Assembly: GCA_964526035.1 (NCBI GenBank)
Contig: CAZGKE010000077.1
Coordinates: 1 to 15,319, forward strand
Direction: 5' to 3'
Length of the DNA: 15,319 nucleotides
From: DAOMOD01 sp964526035
GTDB lineage: Bacteria > Pseudomonadota > Gammaproteobacteria > Xanthomonadales > BPKI01
Position 1 is the first letter of the stretch; each line of letters begins with the position of its first letter. The notes under the pieces were generated by a model, which saw only the letters and a program-made list of their open reading frames with translations, did no database searches and was not told the origin of the DNA. Below, in pieces: positions 1 through 8,654 of this stretch. The position numbers and the translations under genes are program-made.

Positions 1-62
1 TCGGGGCTGAAGACCAAGCGAGTTCGGTAAGGTAATTGCGGAACACCACACTAGAGAGCGGG

Positions 63-268
63 GAGCAGGGAGCAGGGAAAGGAGGTCTGCTCTTGTAGGA
101 GCCCACCCGTGGGCGACCGTTCCTGAGCCTTGGCATCACCGTCGTGACACTTCAAGCGTCCGAACCGGCGGCATGGGATGCCGCCCTACGAGTTGCTGTT
201 GCGAACTGAGGCCGGACATGCGCCCGAACCTGCAGCGCAGCGCGCAAGCTCTTCCCTGCTCCCTGCTC
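63..268. repeat. Inverted GGGAGCA-heptad repeats bracketing the efflux leader
   Basis: Positions 63-79 and 252-268 are perfect 17-bp inverted copies of each other, each built from about two and a half units of a 7-bp repeat (GGGAGCA on the left, TCCCTGC on the right). They bracket about 170 bp that includes a TGTAGGAG hairpin element at 94-120 and no convincing gene. The right copy ends just before the first possible ATG of the adaptor gene (273). Low-complexity heptads of this kind occur between genes in this bacterial group (recollection). Whether the pair marks a mobile unit or is chance use of one simple repeat in both orientations cannot be told from one locus. Confidence 0.6.
94..120 (+). 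repeat. TGTAGGAG REP-like hairpin element, copy 1
   Basis: A TGTAGGAG head is followed by a short palindrome (GCCCAC / GTGGGC) and then GACCGT. The same 27 bases occur again, without a mismatch, at 13359-13385. Related copies with other stem sequences lie at 1717-1792 and 13741-13801. This matches the general form of REP (repetitive extragenic palindromic) elements, which are moved by RAYT-type transposases. No such transposase is encoded in the window. Confidence 0.75.
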
Positions 269-359
269 TCCCATGACTTCCGGCCCCCACCTCTCGATGC
301 CGCAGCGGCGTAGCATGGTCAGCCCCGTGCCTCCTGCGCCGAACGAGTTGCCACGCCCC

Positions 360-1544
360 ATGAGGTTTCCCCGAAAACTCCTGCCCGTCGCCATCCTCGC
401 CGTCGCAGTGCTGCTGATGGTGGCGCTTGCCGCGATGCGGCCTGCGCCGCCGGTCGGCGAAGTGGCGCCGCGCGTGCCGCTGGTCGAAATCATCGAAGTC
501 GAAGAGCGCCCGGCTGGATTCGAGGTGCGCAGCCAGGGCACCGTGCAACCGCGTACGCAGACCGCACTGGTCTCCGAAGTGGCGGGGACGGTGCTGGAGG
601 TGTCGCCGCAGTTTGCCGCCGGCGGGTTCTTCCGTCGCGGCGAGCTGATTCTGAAGGTCGATGCGAAGGACTATGAGGTGGCCGTGTCGCGCGCCGAGGC
701 GCAGCTTGCCAATCGCCAGGCGCTGCTGGAACAGGAGAATGCGCGCGCCGAGCAGGCCGCAAGGGACTGGGCTTCGATCGGTCGCGGCACTGCGTCGGCG
801 CTGGTGCTGCGCAAGCCTTTCCTGGCCGAGGCGGAAGCCAACGTGCGCGCCGCCCAGGCCGACCTGCGCGCGACGCAGATCACCCTTGCCCGCACCGAGA
901 TTCGCGCGCCCTTCGACGGACTGCTCGTCGAGAAGCGCGCCGATGTTGGGCAGTACGTCGGGGTCGGCACCGCCATCGCCGTGCTCGCCGGCACCGATGT
1001 CGCTGAAGTGCGCCTGCCGCTGACCGAAGCCGATCTCGCCGTGATCGACCTCCCCGCCGGTGGACTGCCGGTTGCCCTGCATGCGCGCAGCGCAGCGGTC
1101 AGCGGCATCTGGGAGGGACATCTGGTACGTTCGGAAGGCGTACTCGACGAACTCACCCGCGTGCTGCACGTGGTGGTCGAGGTGCAGGATCCCTATGGCC
1201 TCGGCGGGCAGGGCGATCCGACGCGTCCGCTCAAGTTCGGCAGCTTCATCGAAGCGCGCATCCCCGGCGCGCTCAGCCATCCGGTGATCGTCCTGCCGCG
1301 CCACGTGCTGCGCGGCATGGACGAGGTGATCCTGGCCGATCGAGACGACCGGCTGCGCCTGCGCAGCATCGAGATCCTGCGTACCGATCGAGACAGCGTC
1401 TACGTGGCGTCGGGGCTCACGCCAGGCGAGCGCGTGGTGACCACGGTGATCGAGACGCCGGTCGAAGGCATGCGCCTGCGCGTGCTGGCGCCTGAACCTG
1501 AGCCGACGGCGACGGATGCGGTGATGCCGGAAGGACGGCCATGA
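360..1544 (+). CDS. RND efflux periplasmic adaptor subunit (membrane fusion protein)
   Basis: Periplasmic adaptor of a tripartite RND pump, expected to link the inner-membrane permease encoded next (1811-4960) to an outer-membrane channel. From the ATG at 360 the protein has 394 residues. It begins with a short basic start and one hydrophobic anchor (about residues 5-24). Two half-lipoyl segments (EVAGTVLEVS near 73-82 and IRAPFDGLLVEKRADVGQY at 181-199) flank an Ala/Glu/Arg-rich helical hairpin (about 100-180), and beta-barrel and membrane-proximal segments follow. This is the standard HlyD/AcrA-like order. In-frame ATGs at 273, 297 and 315 would add up to 29 Pro-rich residues ahead of the anchor. 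I chose 360 because the anchor then starts the protein, but none of these starts has a clear ribosome binding site. The substrate cannot be inferred. Confidence 0.9.
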   Translation: MRFPRKLLPVAILAVAVLLMVALAAMRPAPPVGEVAPRVPLVEIIEVEERPAGFEVRSQGTVQPRTQTALVSEVAGTVLEVSPQFAAGGFFRRGELILKVDAKDYEVAVSRAEAQLANRQALLEQENARAEQAARDWASIGRGTASALVLRKPFLAEAEANVRAAQADLRATQITLARTEIRAPFDGLLVEKRADVGQYVGVGTAIAVLAGTDVAEVRLPLTEADLAVIDLPAGGLPVALHARSAAVSGIWEGHLVRSEGVLDELTRVLHVVVEVQDPYGLGGQGDPTRPLKFGSFIEARIPGALSHPVIVLPRHVLRGMDEVILADRDDRLRLRSIEILRTDRDSVYVASGLTPGERVVTTVIETPVEGMRLRVLAPEPEPTATDAVMPEGRP

Positions 1545-1572
1545 AGTGTGCGGCACATGAAGCACGAGCCTT

Positions 1573-1636
1573 GGTCCGCAAAGGACGCGAAGTTCGCAAA
1601 GAAGTGCTCTTGAGAACTTTGCGTCCTTTGCGGACC
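1573..1636. repeat. Long hairpin between adaptor and permease genes
   Basis: Arms at 1573-1594 and 1615-1636 pair over 22 bp with one G-U-compatible mismatch, around a 20-nt loop. The outer 16 bp (GGTCCGCAAAGGACGC) are perfect. There is no T-run after it, so it is not an ordinary intrinsic terminator. It lies 28 bp after the adaptor stop and, if co-transcribed with the permease gene, would fold strongly in the mRNA. The sequence resembles a dispersed intergenic palindrome of this bacterial group rather than a site specific to this operon. That is recollection and was not searched. Confidence 0.8.
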
Positions 1637-1716
1637 GAATGTCCTTGGCTTCTTGTCGGCTATGTTCGTCCCGGATTGCGCTGCGCTGCATCAGGGCTAC
1701 CTGGTCTTGCGCTCTC

Positions 1717-1792
1717 TGTAGGAGCGGCTTCAGCCGCGACCGGCGCTTGGCTTCGTAGCCACGTCCGTGTCGGGGCTGAGGGCCCTCCTACA
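1717..1792. repeat. Convergent pair of TGTAGGAG REP-like elements
   Basis: A forward copy at 1717-1740 (stem GCGGC, loop TTCA, stem GCCGC, then GAC) faces a reverse copy at 1769-1792. The reverse copy, read on the other strand, has the same head with a GGC-CTCA-GCC core. The two are 28 bp apart. The reverse copy differs by one base from the copy at 13778-13801. The pair ends 18 bp before the permease start, so it forms most of that gene's leader. Confidence 0.8.
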
Positions 1793-1810
1793 GGAAACGG
1801 GGAGTGACAA

Positions 1811-4800
1811 ATGCGGGCTAGCTACGACACGCACAAGGGCCTGATCGCCTGGTTCGCGCGCAATCCGGTGGCGGCGAACCTGCTGATGGTGTTGATCATC
1901 TGTGGCGGCCTGCTGTCCTACGCCGGCATCCGCAAGGCGATGTTCCCGGATTTCGAGACCAATGCGGTGCTGGTCACCGTGCCCTATCTCGGCGCCGCGC
2001 CCCAGGAGGTCGAGGAAGGCGTGATCGTGCGCATCGAGGAGGCGGTGGCCGACATCAAGGGCATCAAGGCGATCCGCTCGGTGGCGCGCGAGGGTTCCGG
2101 CACCGTCACCCTGGAGGTGCAGACCGGCGTCGACATCGACGAAACCCTGAACGAGGTCAAGCTGCGCGTCGACGCCATCCCCAACTTCCCGCTGCAGACC
2201 GAGAAGCCGGTGATCGCCAAGCAGGAGTTCCAGCAGGGCGTGATCTGGGTGAGCGTGTTCGGCGACATCGATGATCGTGCGCGCAAGCTGTTCGCCGACC
2301 GCGTCCGCGACGAGCTGATGGCGCTGCCGGAGATCACCGTCGCCGCGGTGGTCGGCAGCCGCGACTTCGAAATCGCCATCGAGGTGTCCGAGGCGGACCT
2401 CATCAAGTACCGATTGACCTTCGACGAGGTGGCCCGCGCCGTGCGCCTGGCGTCGGTCGATCTTCCCGGCGGCTCGATCCGCACCGATGGCGGCGACATC
2501 CGCCTGCGCACTCTGGGTCAGGCGTACGCCGGCATCGAGTTTGCCAACATCGTGCTGCGCACCGATGCCGACGGCACGCGCCTGACGCTGGGCGAAGTGG
2601 CGCGGGTCAGGGACGGCTTCGTGGAGACAGACGGCTACGCCCGCTTTGACGGCAAGCCGGCGCTGAACATCCGCGTCAGCTCGATCGGCGAACAGAACGA
2701 GATCGAGATCGCCGACGCGGTGAAGCGCTACGTGGCGGCCAAGCGTGCGCTGCTGCCTGAGGGCATGGACGTGGCGTACTGGGGCGACCGCTCCTTCTAC
2801 CTGCAGGGACGCCTCGACATGATGTTCAGGAACATCGCGTTGGGCTCGATCCTGGTGTTCCTGTGCCTCGGGCTGTTCCTGCGCATCACCGTGGCGCTGT
2901 GGGTGATCGTCGGCATCCCGATCTGCTTCCTCGGCGCCTTCCTGCTGATGCCGTACTCGCCATGGCCGGCCAGCATCAACATGCTCAGCCTGTTCGGCTT
3001 CATCCTGGTGCTCGGCATCGTCGTCGACGACGCGATCATCATCGGCGAAAGCGCCTACAGCGAAACCAGGAAGCACGGGCCGGGCATCGACCACGTGATT
3101 CGCGGCGCGCAGAAGGTGGCGGTGCCGGCCACCTTCGGCGTGCTCACCACCATCGCCGCCTTCGCGCCGCTGCTGTTCGTCGAGGGGCAGGCGTCGGCCT
3201 TCCTGCAGGCGATCGCGGTGGTGGTGATCCTGTGCCTGATGTTCTCCCTGGTGGAGTCCAAGCTGATCCTGCCGGCGCATCTGGCGCACCACGGCGGACG
3301 TCACAAATCCGACGCCGACGCCGGCGCCTTCACCCGCTTCCGCCGCCGCTTCGCCTCCGGACTGGAGCGCTTCGTAGAGCGCGTCTACCAGCCGACTCTG
3401 GCCCTGGCACTGCGCAACATCGGCACCACCTTTGCGCTGTTCGTCGCCAGCCTGCTGCTGGTGGTCGGGCTGGTGATGGGCGGCGCGCTGCGCTTCGTGT
3501 TCTTTCCCGACATCCCCAGCGACTTCATCCAGGTCAGTCTGAGCCTCAACGAAGGCGCCGCGCCGGCACAGCGCAACGCTGCACTGGATCGCATCGAGCG
3601 CGCCATCCTTGCGATCAACAACGAGCATCGCCAGGCCACCGGCGAGGACCTGATGCGCCACACGGCGCTGTTCACTCAGGGCGACATCGGCGGCCAGATG
3701 GTGGTGGAGCTGACCAAGTCCGAGGCGCGCTCGGTCACCACCTTCGAGCTTGAGCGGCGCATCCGCGAGCGCGTCGGCGAGATCCCCGGCGCCAAGGAGC
3801 TGCGCTTCTCTTCGGTCACCAATCCCGGCGGTGGACCGCCGATTGAACTGCGCCTGCGCGGCAACGACATCGGCCAGCTGGAAACCGTGGCTGAGGAGCT
3901 GATGGCGTGGCTGCGCGGCGTCGACGGCGTGTACGACCTCAACTCCAGCATGAACACCGGCAGCCGGGAAGTGCGCCTGGCGATTCGCCCGGAAGCCGAA
4001 GCCCTGGGTCTCACCCAGACCGACCTCGGTCGTCAGGTGCGCCAGGCCTTCTTCGGCGAGGAAGCGCAGCGCATCCAGCGCGGTCGCGACGACGTGCGCG
4101 TGATGGTGCGCTACCCGCTCGCCGAGCGGCGCTCGCTGTCGGATCTGACCGACATGCGCATCCGCACACCGGCCGGCGACCAGGTGCCGTTCGCCGAGGT
4201 CGCCGAAGCCACCTTCGGCAGCAGCTACGCGATCATCAACCGCGAGGACCGCCTGCGCACGGTGAGCGTCACCGGCTATGCCGACAGCACGCGGGTGTCG
4301 CCGCGCGAGGTGGTGAGCGAAGCGCGCGAGACCTTCCTGCCGTCTCTGCTGGAACGCTATCCGACGGTGCGCGCCGACCTCGGCGGCTCCAGCCTGGAGG
4401 AACAGCGCATGCTGCGCGGCCTGCAGATCGCCGGCCTCACCAGCCTGTTCCTGATCTACGCGCTGCTGGCGATTCCGCTGAAATCCTATCTGCTGCCGCT
4501 GCTGATCATGTCGGTGATCCCCTTTGGCCTGGTCGGCGCCGCGCTCGGGCACATCGTCACCGGGCAGAACTTCAGCATGTTCAGCATCTACGGGCTGATC
4601 GCGCTGTCTGGCGTGGTGGTCAACGATTCGCTGATCCTGGTCGACTTCGTCAATCGCGCCCGCGCCGAGGGAGAAACGCTCGCTGACGCCGTGGTCCAGG
4701 CCGGCGCGCAGCGCTTCCGCCCGGTCCTGTTGACCTCGTTGACCACCTTCTTCGGCCTCACCCCGATCCTGCTCGAGCGCAGCCTGCAGGCACAGTTCAT

Positions 4801-4960
4801 CATCCCGATGGCCACCAGCCTCGGCTTCGGCATCCTGTTCGCCACTGTCATCACCCTGTTCCTGATTCCCGCGCTGTATGTGGGCGGCGCCCGGCTGCGC
4901 GGGCGCTGGCGCGGCGACCATCGGCGGCCGGCCCCGACGCCACAGACGATCGTTCCCTGA
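1811..4960 (+). CDS. RND efflux transporter permease subunit (AcrB/HAE superfamily)
   Basis: Proton-driven inner-membrane pump that exports small molecules together with the adaptor encoded upstream. The 1049-residue length equals that of typical AcrB-type permeases. The first membrane helix lies near residues 15-38, followed by a large periplasmic porter region and a helix cluster from about 337 to 480. The TM4 proton-relay pair is D406-D407 in GIVVDDAIIIGES. A seventh helix lies near 537-558, a second periplasmic region follows, and the last helices run from about 873 to 1035. TM10 reads GVVVNDSLILVDF, with Asn-Asp near 938-939 where AcrB itself has a Lys. This is a variant I associate with other branches of the superfamily. 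The ATG at 1811 has GGAG at 1801-1804, six bases upstream. No outer-membrane factor gene follows. Drug, metal or lipid export cannot be decided from sequence alone. Confidence 0.95.
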   Translation: MRASYDTHKGLIAWFARNPVAANLLMVLIICGGLLSYAGIRKAMFPDFETNAVLVTVPYLGAAPQEVEEGVIVRIEEAVADIKGIKAIRSVAREGSGTVTLEVQTGVDIDETLNEVKLRVDAIPNFPLQTEKPVIAKQEFQQGVIWVSVFGDIDDRARKLFADRVRDELMALPEITVAAVVGSRDFEIAIEVSEADLIKYRLTFDEVARAVRLASVDLPGGSIRTDGGDIRLRTLGQAYAGIEFANIVLRTDADGTRLTLGEVARVRDGFVETDGYARFDGKPALNIRVSSIGEQNEIEIADAVKRYVAAKRALLPEGMDVAYWGDRSFYLQGRLDMMFRNIALGSILVFLCLGLFLRITVALWVIVGIPICFLGAFLLMPYSPWPASINMLSLFGFILVLGIVVDDAIIIGESAYSETRKHGPGIDHVIRGAQKVAVPATFGVLTTIAAFAPLLFVEGQASAFLQAIAVVVILCLMFSLVESKLILPAHLAHHGGRHKSDADAGAFTRFRRRFASGLERFVERVYQPTLALALRNIGTTFALFVASLLLVVGLVMGGALRFVFFPDIPSDFIQVSLSLNEGAAPAQRNAALDRIERAILAINNEHRQATGEDLMRHTALFTQGDIGGQMVVELTKSEARSVTTFELERRIRERVGEIPGAKELRFSSVTNPGGGPPIELRLRGNDIGQLETVAEELMAWLRGVDGVYDLNSSMNTGSREVRLAIRPEAEALGLTQTDLGRQVRQAFFGEEAQRIQRGRDDVRVMVRYPLAERRSLSDLTDMRIRTPAGDQVPFAEVAEATFGSSYAIINREDRLRTVSVTGYADSTRVSPREVVSEARETFLPSLLERYPTVRADLGGSSLEEQRMLRGLQIAGLTSLFLIYALLAIPLKSYLLPLLIMSVIPFGLVGAALGHIVTGQNFSMFSIYGLIALSGVVVNDSLILVDFVNRARAEGETLADAVVQAGAQRFRPVLLTSLTTFFGLTPILLERSLQAQFIIPMATSLGFGILFATVITLFLIPALYVGGARLRGRWRGDHRRPAPTPQTIVP

Positions 4961-4969
4961 AGCAGGCCT

Positions 4970-4989
4970 GCGACGCTACCCTGCGTCGC
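4970..4989. other. Short hairpin after the permease gene
   Basis: A 7-bp stem (GCGACGC / GCGTCGC) with a 6-nt loop starts 10 bp after the permease stop codon. No T-run follows, so intrinsic termination is doubtful. It could mark the 3' end of the efflux transcript or be chance in GC-rich DNA. Confidence 0.3.
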
Positions 4990-5089
4990 CGCGTCCTTCA
5001 CATGGAATTCACGATCCCTGCGAAGCTGCGGTTCGCGAACGGACGATGTGCGCTGAAACCTGGCGTACCGGGAACACCGACCTGCGATC

Positions 5090-5094
5090 AGGAG
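5090..5094 (+). promoter_or_regulatory. Ribosome binding site deciding the start at 5101
   Basis: AGGAG lies six bases before the ATG at 5101. It supports that ATG over an earlier in-frame ATG at 5002, which has no such site and would put 33 hydrophilic residues in front of an evident signal peptide. Confidence 0.8.
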
Positions 5095-5100
5095 AACATC

Positions 5101-8100
5101 ATGCGTCGGACAGTATTCTGGGTGATCGCCGCGGCGGCGGCATGGGTTGCCACGGCGGACGCGCAGTCCTGGCAGCACGACATCGAGGCCAGCGTCAGCC
5201 AGCCGCGGTCAGTGCGCGGCGCCACGCCGCTGAGCGACGGCGGCGTCGCGGTACGCACCATGACGCATGTTTCCGAACTCGACGGCAATGACCAGGTGCT
5301 CGCAGAAGAGACTGTCCGGTTCCGGCCCGCATTCGGACTGTTCGACGACACTTACGGCATCGCCTACTTCGAGTACGGAAGCGACGTCGGCGACCCGACG
5401 CCGCTCGTGCAGCGCTGCCACTACGAAAAGACCAGTACCGGACTGGTCCTGCGCAGCTTCTCCCCAGCCCTGGCGCCATCCTTCATGCCTGGCAACGTGC
5501 AGCCTTTCCTCGACGGCGAGGGCGGCCATTTCGCGGTGGTCCTCCAAAGTTCCGGCATCGGGGACCACTTCGTGGCGCGTTTCGGTCCCGACTGTGCCAT
5601 GACGCGATTGCTGGATCTAGGCCCCGTAAATGCCCTTCTGGCCAACATCCCCGACGCCCCCGCGGCGTTCATGCTCTCTTCTGCATATTCAAACGCGGAG
5701 CCCGATGACCGGCTGTCCCGTATTGACGAGAGCGGATTGGCATGGAGTCGTCCGCTGGCCGAGGGTCTGGGCTCGATTGGCGCCGGGCAGTTGTCTGCGA
5801 CAAGCGACGGCGACGCCCTGATCGCGGCGCGTTCCGGCGACCTGCTCTACCTGGCCAGGGTGCGCGGCGACGGGTCCCTGGCGTGGGAGTCCACGCTGCC
5901 CGACGTCGAGGGATCGCCGGTGGCGCTGCAGGCGCGCGGCGACGGCATGATTGTCGTGACCCGCGGCTGGGCCGGCGGCCCACCCACGGACCAACAGGAC
6001 GCAGCCTACGGCATCGATGGCGCAGGCGAACTGCTCTGGCAGACCAGCCTGGCACCGCAGCGCTTCGAATCGTTGGTGCCCTCGGTGGCCCGTCCCGTGG
6101 AGGAATGGCACTGGGTTCTCAGGGAATACGTGCCGTCGTTCGGCGTGTCCGGCGCCGGTCGCGTCGTCCGCCCTGACGCCAGCGGCGCACTGGAAACGCT
6201 GTTTCCACTGGAGTTCTGGAACCTGGTGCTGGGCGAACGCCCCGACCACACTACCCTGCTGGGTATTCACGACGGCACTGCCTCCGTGCTGCATGAAATC
6301 GCCGCTGGCGACGAATCGCCCCGGCCGGTGCCGGTGGCGGACGCTCCGGCCGCGATGCGCGTAGAGATCCTGGCAAGGCACGGCGACGATCTGCTGGTGG
6401 TGACCGAAGTCGCGGACGGCAGCGCCGGCCTGCATCGCATCGACGCCCAGGGGCTTGGTCTCTGGAGCCACGAATTTGCCCCCGTGACTGAGCTCGGTAA
6501 CCAGGTGATGCTGGCCGGGCATCAATGGTCGCTGGGGTCGTCGGCCAATGCCGTTTGCGTGGCGCGAAGGCTTGCTCAGGGGCCTCGCCAGTCCGAGATC
6601 CTCTGTTTCGACGCCGCCAGCGGAACTCCGCGTTTCGGTCCCGTGTCGCTTGACGAAGCAGCGCACTATCCGCCGCTCCTGCACGTGGCCGACGATGGAT
6701 CGGTGCTTGCCTTCGTCGACGCCCTGGATTGCCTGGACGATCCCTGCACCCCCGGCGTCCGGCGCATCAGCATCGATGCCGAGGGCAACGTTGTTGGCGT
6801 CGATACGCTGGCCCATCTGGCGCCGGAAGAGTGGGCCCGGATGCTGAAGACTTCCGATGGCGGTGTGATCGTCGCACTGCGCCTGACGACCGCCGCGGAA
6901 CTCGTCCGTTTCGACGCTGCCGGCGCCGAGGTATGGCGGTTCCAGACCGACGTCGCCTACGATCAGCTTCATGCCCTGAGGCTGCATCCCGATGGCAGCG
7001 TGCTGTTCGCCGGTCGGACAGGTTCGGTCGTGGAACTGATCCTGATCGAAGTCGACGGTACCCAGCGCTGGACGCGTCACCTCGGTGGCAAGGTGCCCAC
7101 GCAGTCGCCGCAGCCGATCGAGGACGGCTGGCTGCTGCTGTTCGACGACACCGAGGGCTCGGAGATCCAGGGCATCGCCCTGGCCGACGGCGCCGACCTG
7201 TGGCCGGCCGTCAGCCGTTGGCATTCGCCGCATCCGCTGCACGTGACGAGCACGCCTGACGGGCGCCGATTCGCATTGACGCACCAGGTCAATGAATCTG
7301 TTCGCGGCCACTGGTTCGACGCCGCCGACGGTCGCCTCCTGGGATCGATCGAGGCGCTGGCGGCCGGCAGTCTGCAGGGCGTCCTTCTCGATGCATCCGG
7401 CGGTTTGGTGATGGCCGGTTCAAGTCGCGATGCTGAACGCTCGCGCATCCTGCTGGCGCGCTACGCGCCCGAGTCCGTCGACACCGTGTCGCTTGACGCG
7501 ATGCATCTCGCCGGCGCGTGGTACACCCCCGCCACCGATGGCCAGGGCCTGGTGCTCGATGTGCAAGGCGACGCTGCGACGCTGTTCGGCGCCTGGTTCA
7601 CCTATACGGCCGGCGGCGGCCATCAGCCCTCGGAGCTGCGCTGGTACAGCCTCCAGGGCGACATCCCGGAAAGCGGCGACGTGGTGGAGCTGGCCATTCT
7701 TCGCAACCAGGGCGGTGCCTTCGCATCGCCGCCGATCACGGTGGCCGAGCAGGTCGGCACCGCCTGGCTCTCGCGCAGCACCTGTGATCGGATCCAGCTC
7801 CACTATGAGTTCACTGCGGACGTCCTGGACGGCCGGCAGGGCTCACAGGTGCTGCTCCCGTTGATCGGTGTCGGCGCCCAGTGTCCCTCGGCGCCGCTCC
7901 CGGCGGTGGCCGAGGCCACGCGGGCCTGGTTCGATCCGGCGACTTCCGGGCAGGGCCTGCTGGTCGACGCGCGACAGGGAGACGGCGACGGGGTCTTCTT
8001 CGGGGCCTGGTTCACCTACGATCCCGATTTTGCGATGGACGACCCGACGGCGCAGCACTGGTTCACGGTGCAGGGTGCATGGCAGGACGGCGTGGCCGGG

Positions 8101-8304
8101 GAGCTGGAGCTGTTTCGTACCATCGGCGGCGGTTTCGATGCCCAATCGACCGACAACACGCAGCGCGTGGGCGAGGCGTCGTTCGAGGTGCTGAGCTGTG
8201 ACCAGGCGCGATTCGTCTACCGTTTCGATCCGGGCCAGCTTGCCGGCCAGTTCGCGGAGCTGGAGGGCGAGATCCTGCTGAGCGGGCTGGGGGATTGTGA
8301 ATGA
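5101..8304 (+). CDS. Exported propeller-like protein with duplicated C-terminal domain
   Basis: Function unknown. The 1067-residue product starts with a Sec-type signal peptide: basic MRR, an Ala/Val-rich core, and probable cleavage after ADA near residue 21. The body (about 22-790) shows recurring blade-like units with a G-x-x-x-W core, such as GSLAWES, GELLWQT, GLGLWSHEF, AEVWRFQT and GTQRWTRHL. This pattern resembles PQQ-type or related beta-propellers. From about residue 801 there are two tandem copies of a domain: AWYTP..DGQGLVLDV...FGAWFTY, and from about 939 AWFDP..SGQGLLVDA...FGAWFTY. Each copy has a Cys pair near its end (STCD...QC and LSCD...DC), which suggests a disulfide in each. 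I recall similar Gly/Trp domains at the C-termini of many secreted proteins in this order. Extracytoplasmic binding or scaffolding is an inference; I see no catalytic motif. Confidence 0.85.
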   Translation: MRRTVFWVIAAAAAWVATADAQSWQHDIEASVSQPRSVRGATPLSDGGVAVRTMTHVSELDGNDQVLAEETVRFRPAFGLFDDTYGIAYFEYGSDVGDPTPLVQRCHYEKTSTGLVLRSFSPALAPSFMPGNVQPFLDGEGGHFAVVLQSSGIGDHFVARFGPDCAMTRLLDLGPVNALLANIPDAPAAFMLSSAYSNAEPDDRLSRIDESGLAWSRPLAEGLGSIGAGQLSATSDGDALIAARSGDLLYLARVRGDGSLAWESTLPDVEGSPVALQARGDGMIVVTRGWAGGPPTDQQDAAYGIDGAGELLWQTSLAPQRFESLVPSVARPVEEWHWVLREYVPSFGVSGAGRVVRPDASGALETLFPLEFWNLVLGERPDHTTLLGIHDGTASVLHEIAAGDESPRPVPVADAPAAMRVEILARHGDDLLVVTEVADGSAGLHRIDAQGLGLWSHEFAPVTELGNQVMLAGHQWSLGSSANAVCVARRLAQGPRQSEILCFDAASGTPRFGPVSLDEAAHYPPLLHVADDGSVLAFVDALDCLDDPCTPGVRRISIDAEGNVVGVDTLAHLAPEEWARMLKTSDGGVIVALRLTTAAELVRFDAAGAEVWRFQTDVAYDQLHALRLHPDGSVLFAGRTGSVVELILIEVDGTQRWTRHLGGKVPTQSPQPIEDGWLLLFDDTEGSEIQGIALADGADLWPAVSRWHSPHPLHVTSTPDGRRFALTHQVNESVRGHWFDAADGRLLGSIEALAAGSLQGVLLDASGGLVMAGSSRDAERSRILLARYAPESVDTVSLDAMHLAGAWYTPATDGQGLVLDVQGDAATLFGAWFTYTAGGGHQPSELRWYSLQGDIPESGDVVELAILRNQGGAFASPPITVAEQVGTAWLSRSTCDRIQLHYEFTADVLDGRQGSQVLLPLIGVGAQCPSAPLPAVAEATRAWFDPATSGQGLLVDARQGDGDGVFFGAWFTYDPDFAMDDPTAQHWFTVQGAWQDGVAGELELFRTIGGGFDAQSTDNTQRVGEASFEVLSCDQARFVYRFDPGQLAGQFAELEGEILLSGLGDCE

Positions 8305-8378
8305 ACGACAGAGACCGTCTCGCCTGCTGAGACCGCCGCTGCGCAGCATCCTCCCCGGTTCACCGAGGAGTTGCCGCC

Positions 8379-8654
8379 ATGCCTGTCCAGCATCGTTCCG
8401 ATCCCCCTGTGGTCCTGCGTCTGTGGCTGCTGGCGGGGGCGCTCACCATCATCATTTTCCCGGAAGCGCGTGGCCATCACGCGCTGATCGGCTGGCTGCC
8501 GTTCTGGCTTTTGGTGGCGCCGCTGCTGTCTATTGCGGCGTGGCGACTGCTGAACCGCGCGCCGGCCCAGCAGCGTCGGCGTCGCCAGGCGCGGCGCAGC
8601 TCCGCGCCCCAGGCGCGTCGGCTGCGTCGGCTGCGTCAGACGCAGGCCGCCTGA
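8379..8654 (+). CDS. Small two-helix membrane protein with Arg-rich tail
   Basis: Unrecognised 91-residue protein. Two hydrophobic segments lie at about residues 11-27 (VVLRLWLLAGALTIIIF) and 35-54 (ALIGWLPFWLLVAPLLSIAA), joined by a short loop. The rest is strongly basic, with RRRRQARRS and RRLRRLRQ, and is probably cytoplasmic by the positive-inside rule. AGGAG at 8366-8370 lies 8 bases before the ATG, which supports real translation. It starts 74 bp after the propeller gene and ends 264 bp before the AMP ligase gene, so it could belong to either unit or to neither. Other frames over the same bases are open too, but they lack this site and the membrane pattern. Confidence 0.65.
   Translation: MPVQHRSDPPVVLRLWLLAGALTIIIFPEARGHHALIGWLPFWLLVAPLLSIAAWRLLNRAPAQQRRRRQARRSSAPQARRLRRLRQTQAA

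Noticed and set aside
186..1691. 501-codon minus-strand frame opposite the adaptor gene
   Set aside because: Same antisense artefact. It also runs through the hairpin at 1573-1636, and the adaptor frame on + has a complete family architecture.
1541..1807. 88-residue + frame whose ATG overlaps the adaptor stop (ATGA)
   Set aside because: The overlap looks like translational coupling, but the product is simply the hairpin and REP-like elements read as protein.
1730..4921. Open frame of 1063 codons on the minus strand opposite the RND permease
   Set aside because: It is rich in His, Gln, Arg, Ala and Asp with no domain-like order. It mirrors the codon bias of the permease gene, which has unmistakable RND motifs. 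Long antisense frames are usual in high-GC genes.
5689..7311. 540-codon minus-strand frame opposite the propeller-like gene
   Set aside because: Low-complexity composition and no recognisable motif. The + frame has a signal peptide, a ribosome binding site and internal repeats.
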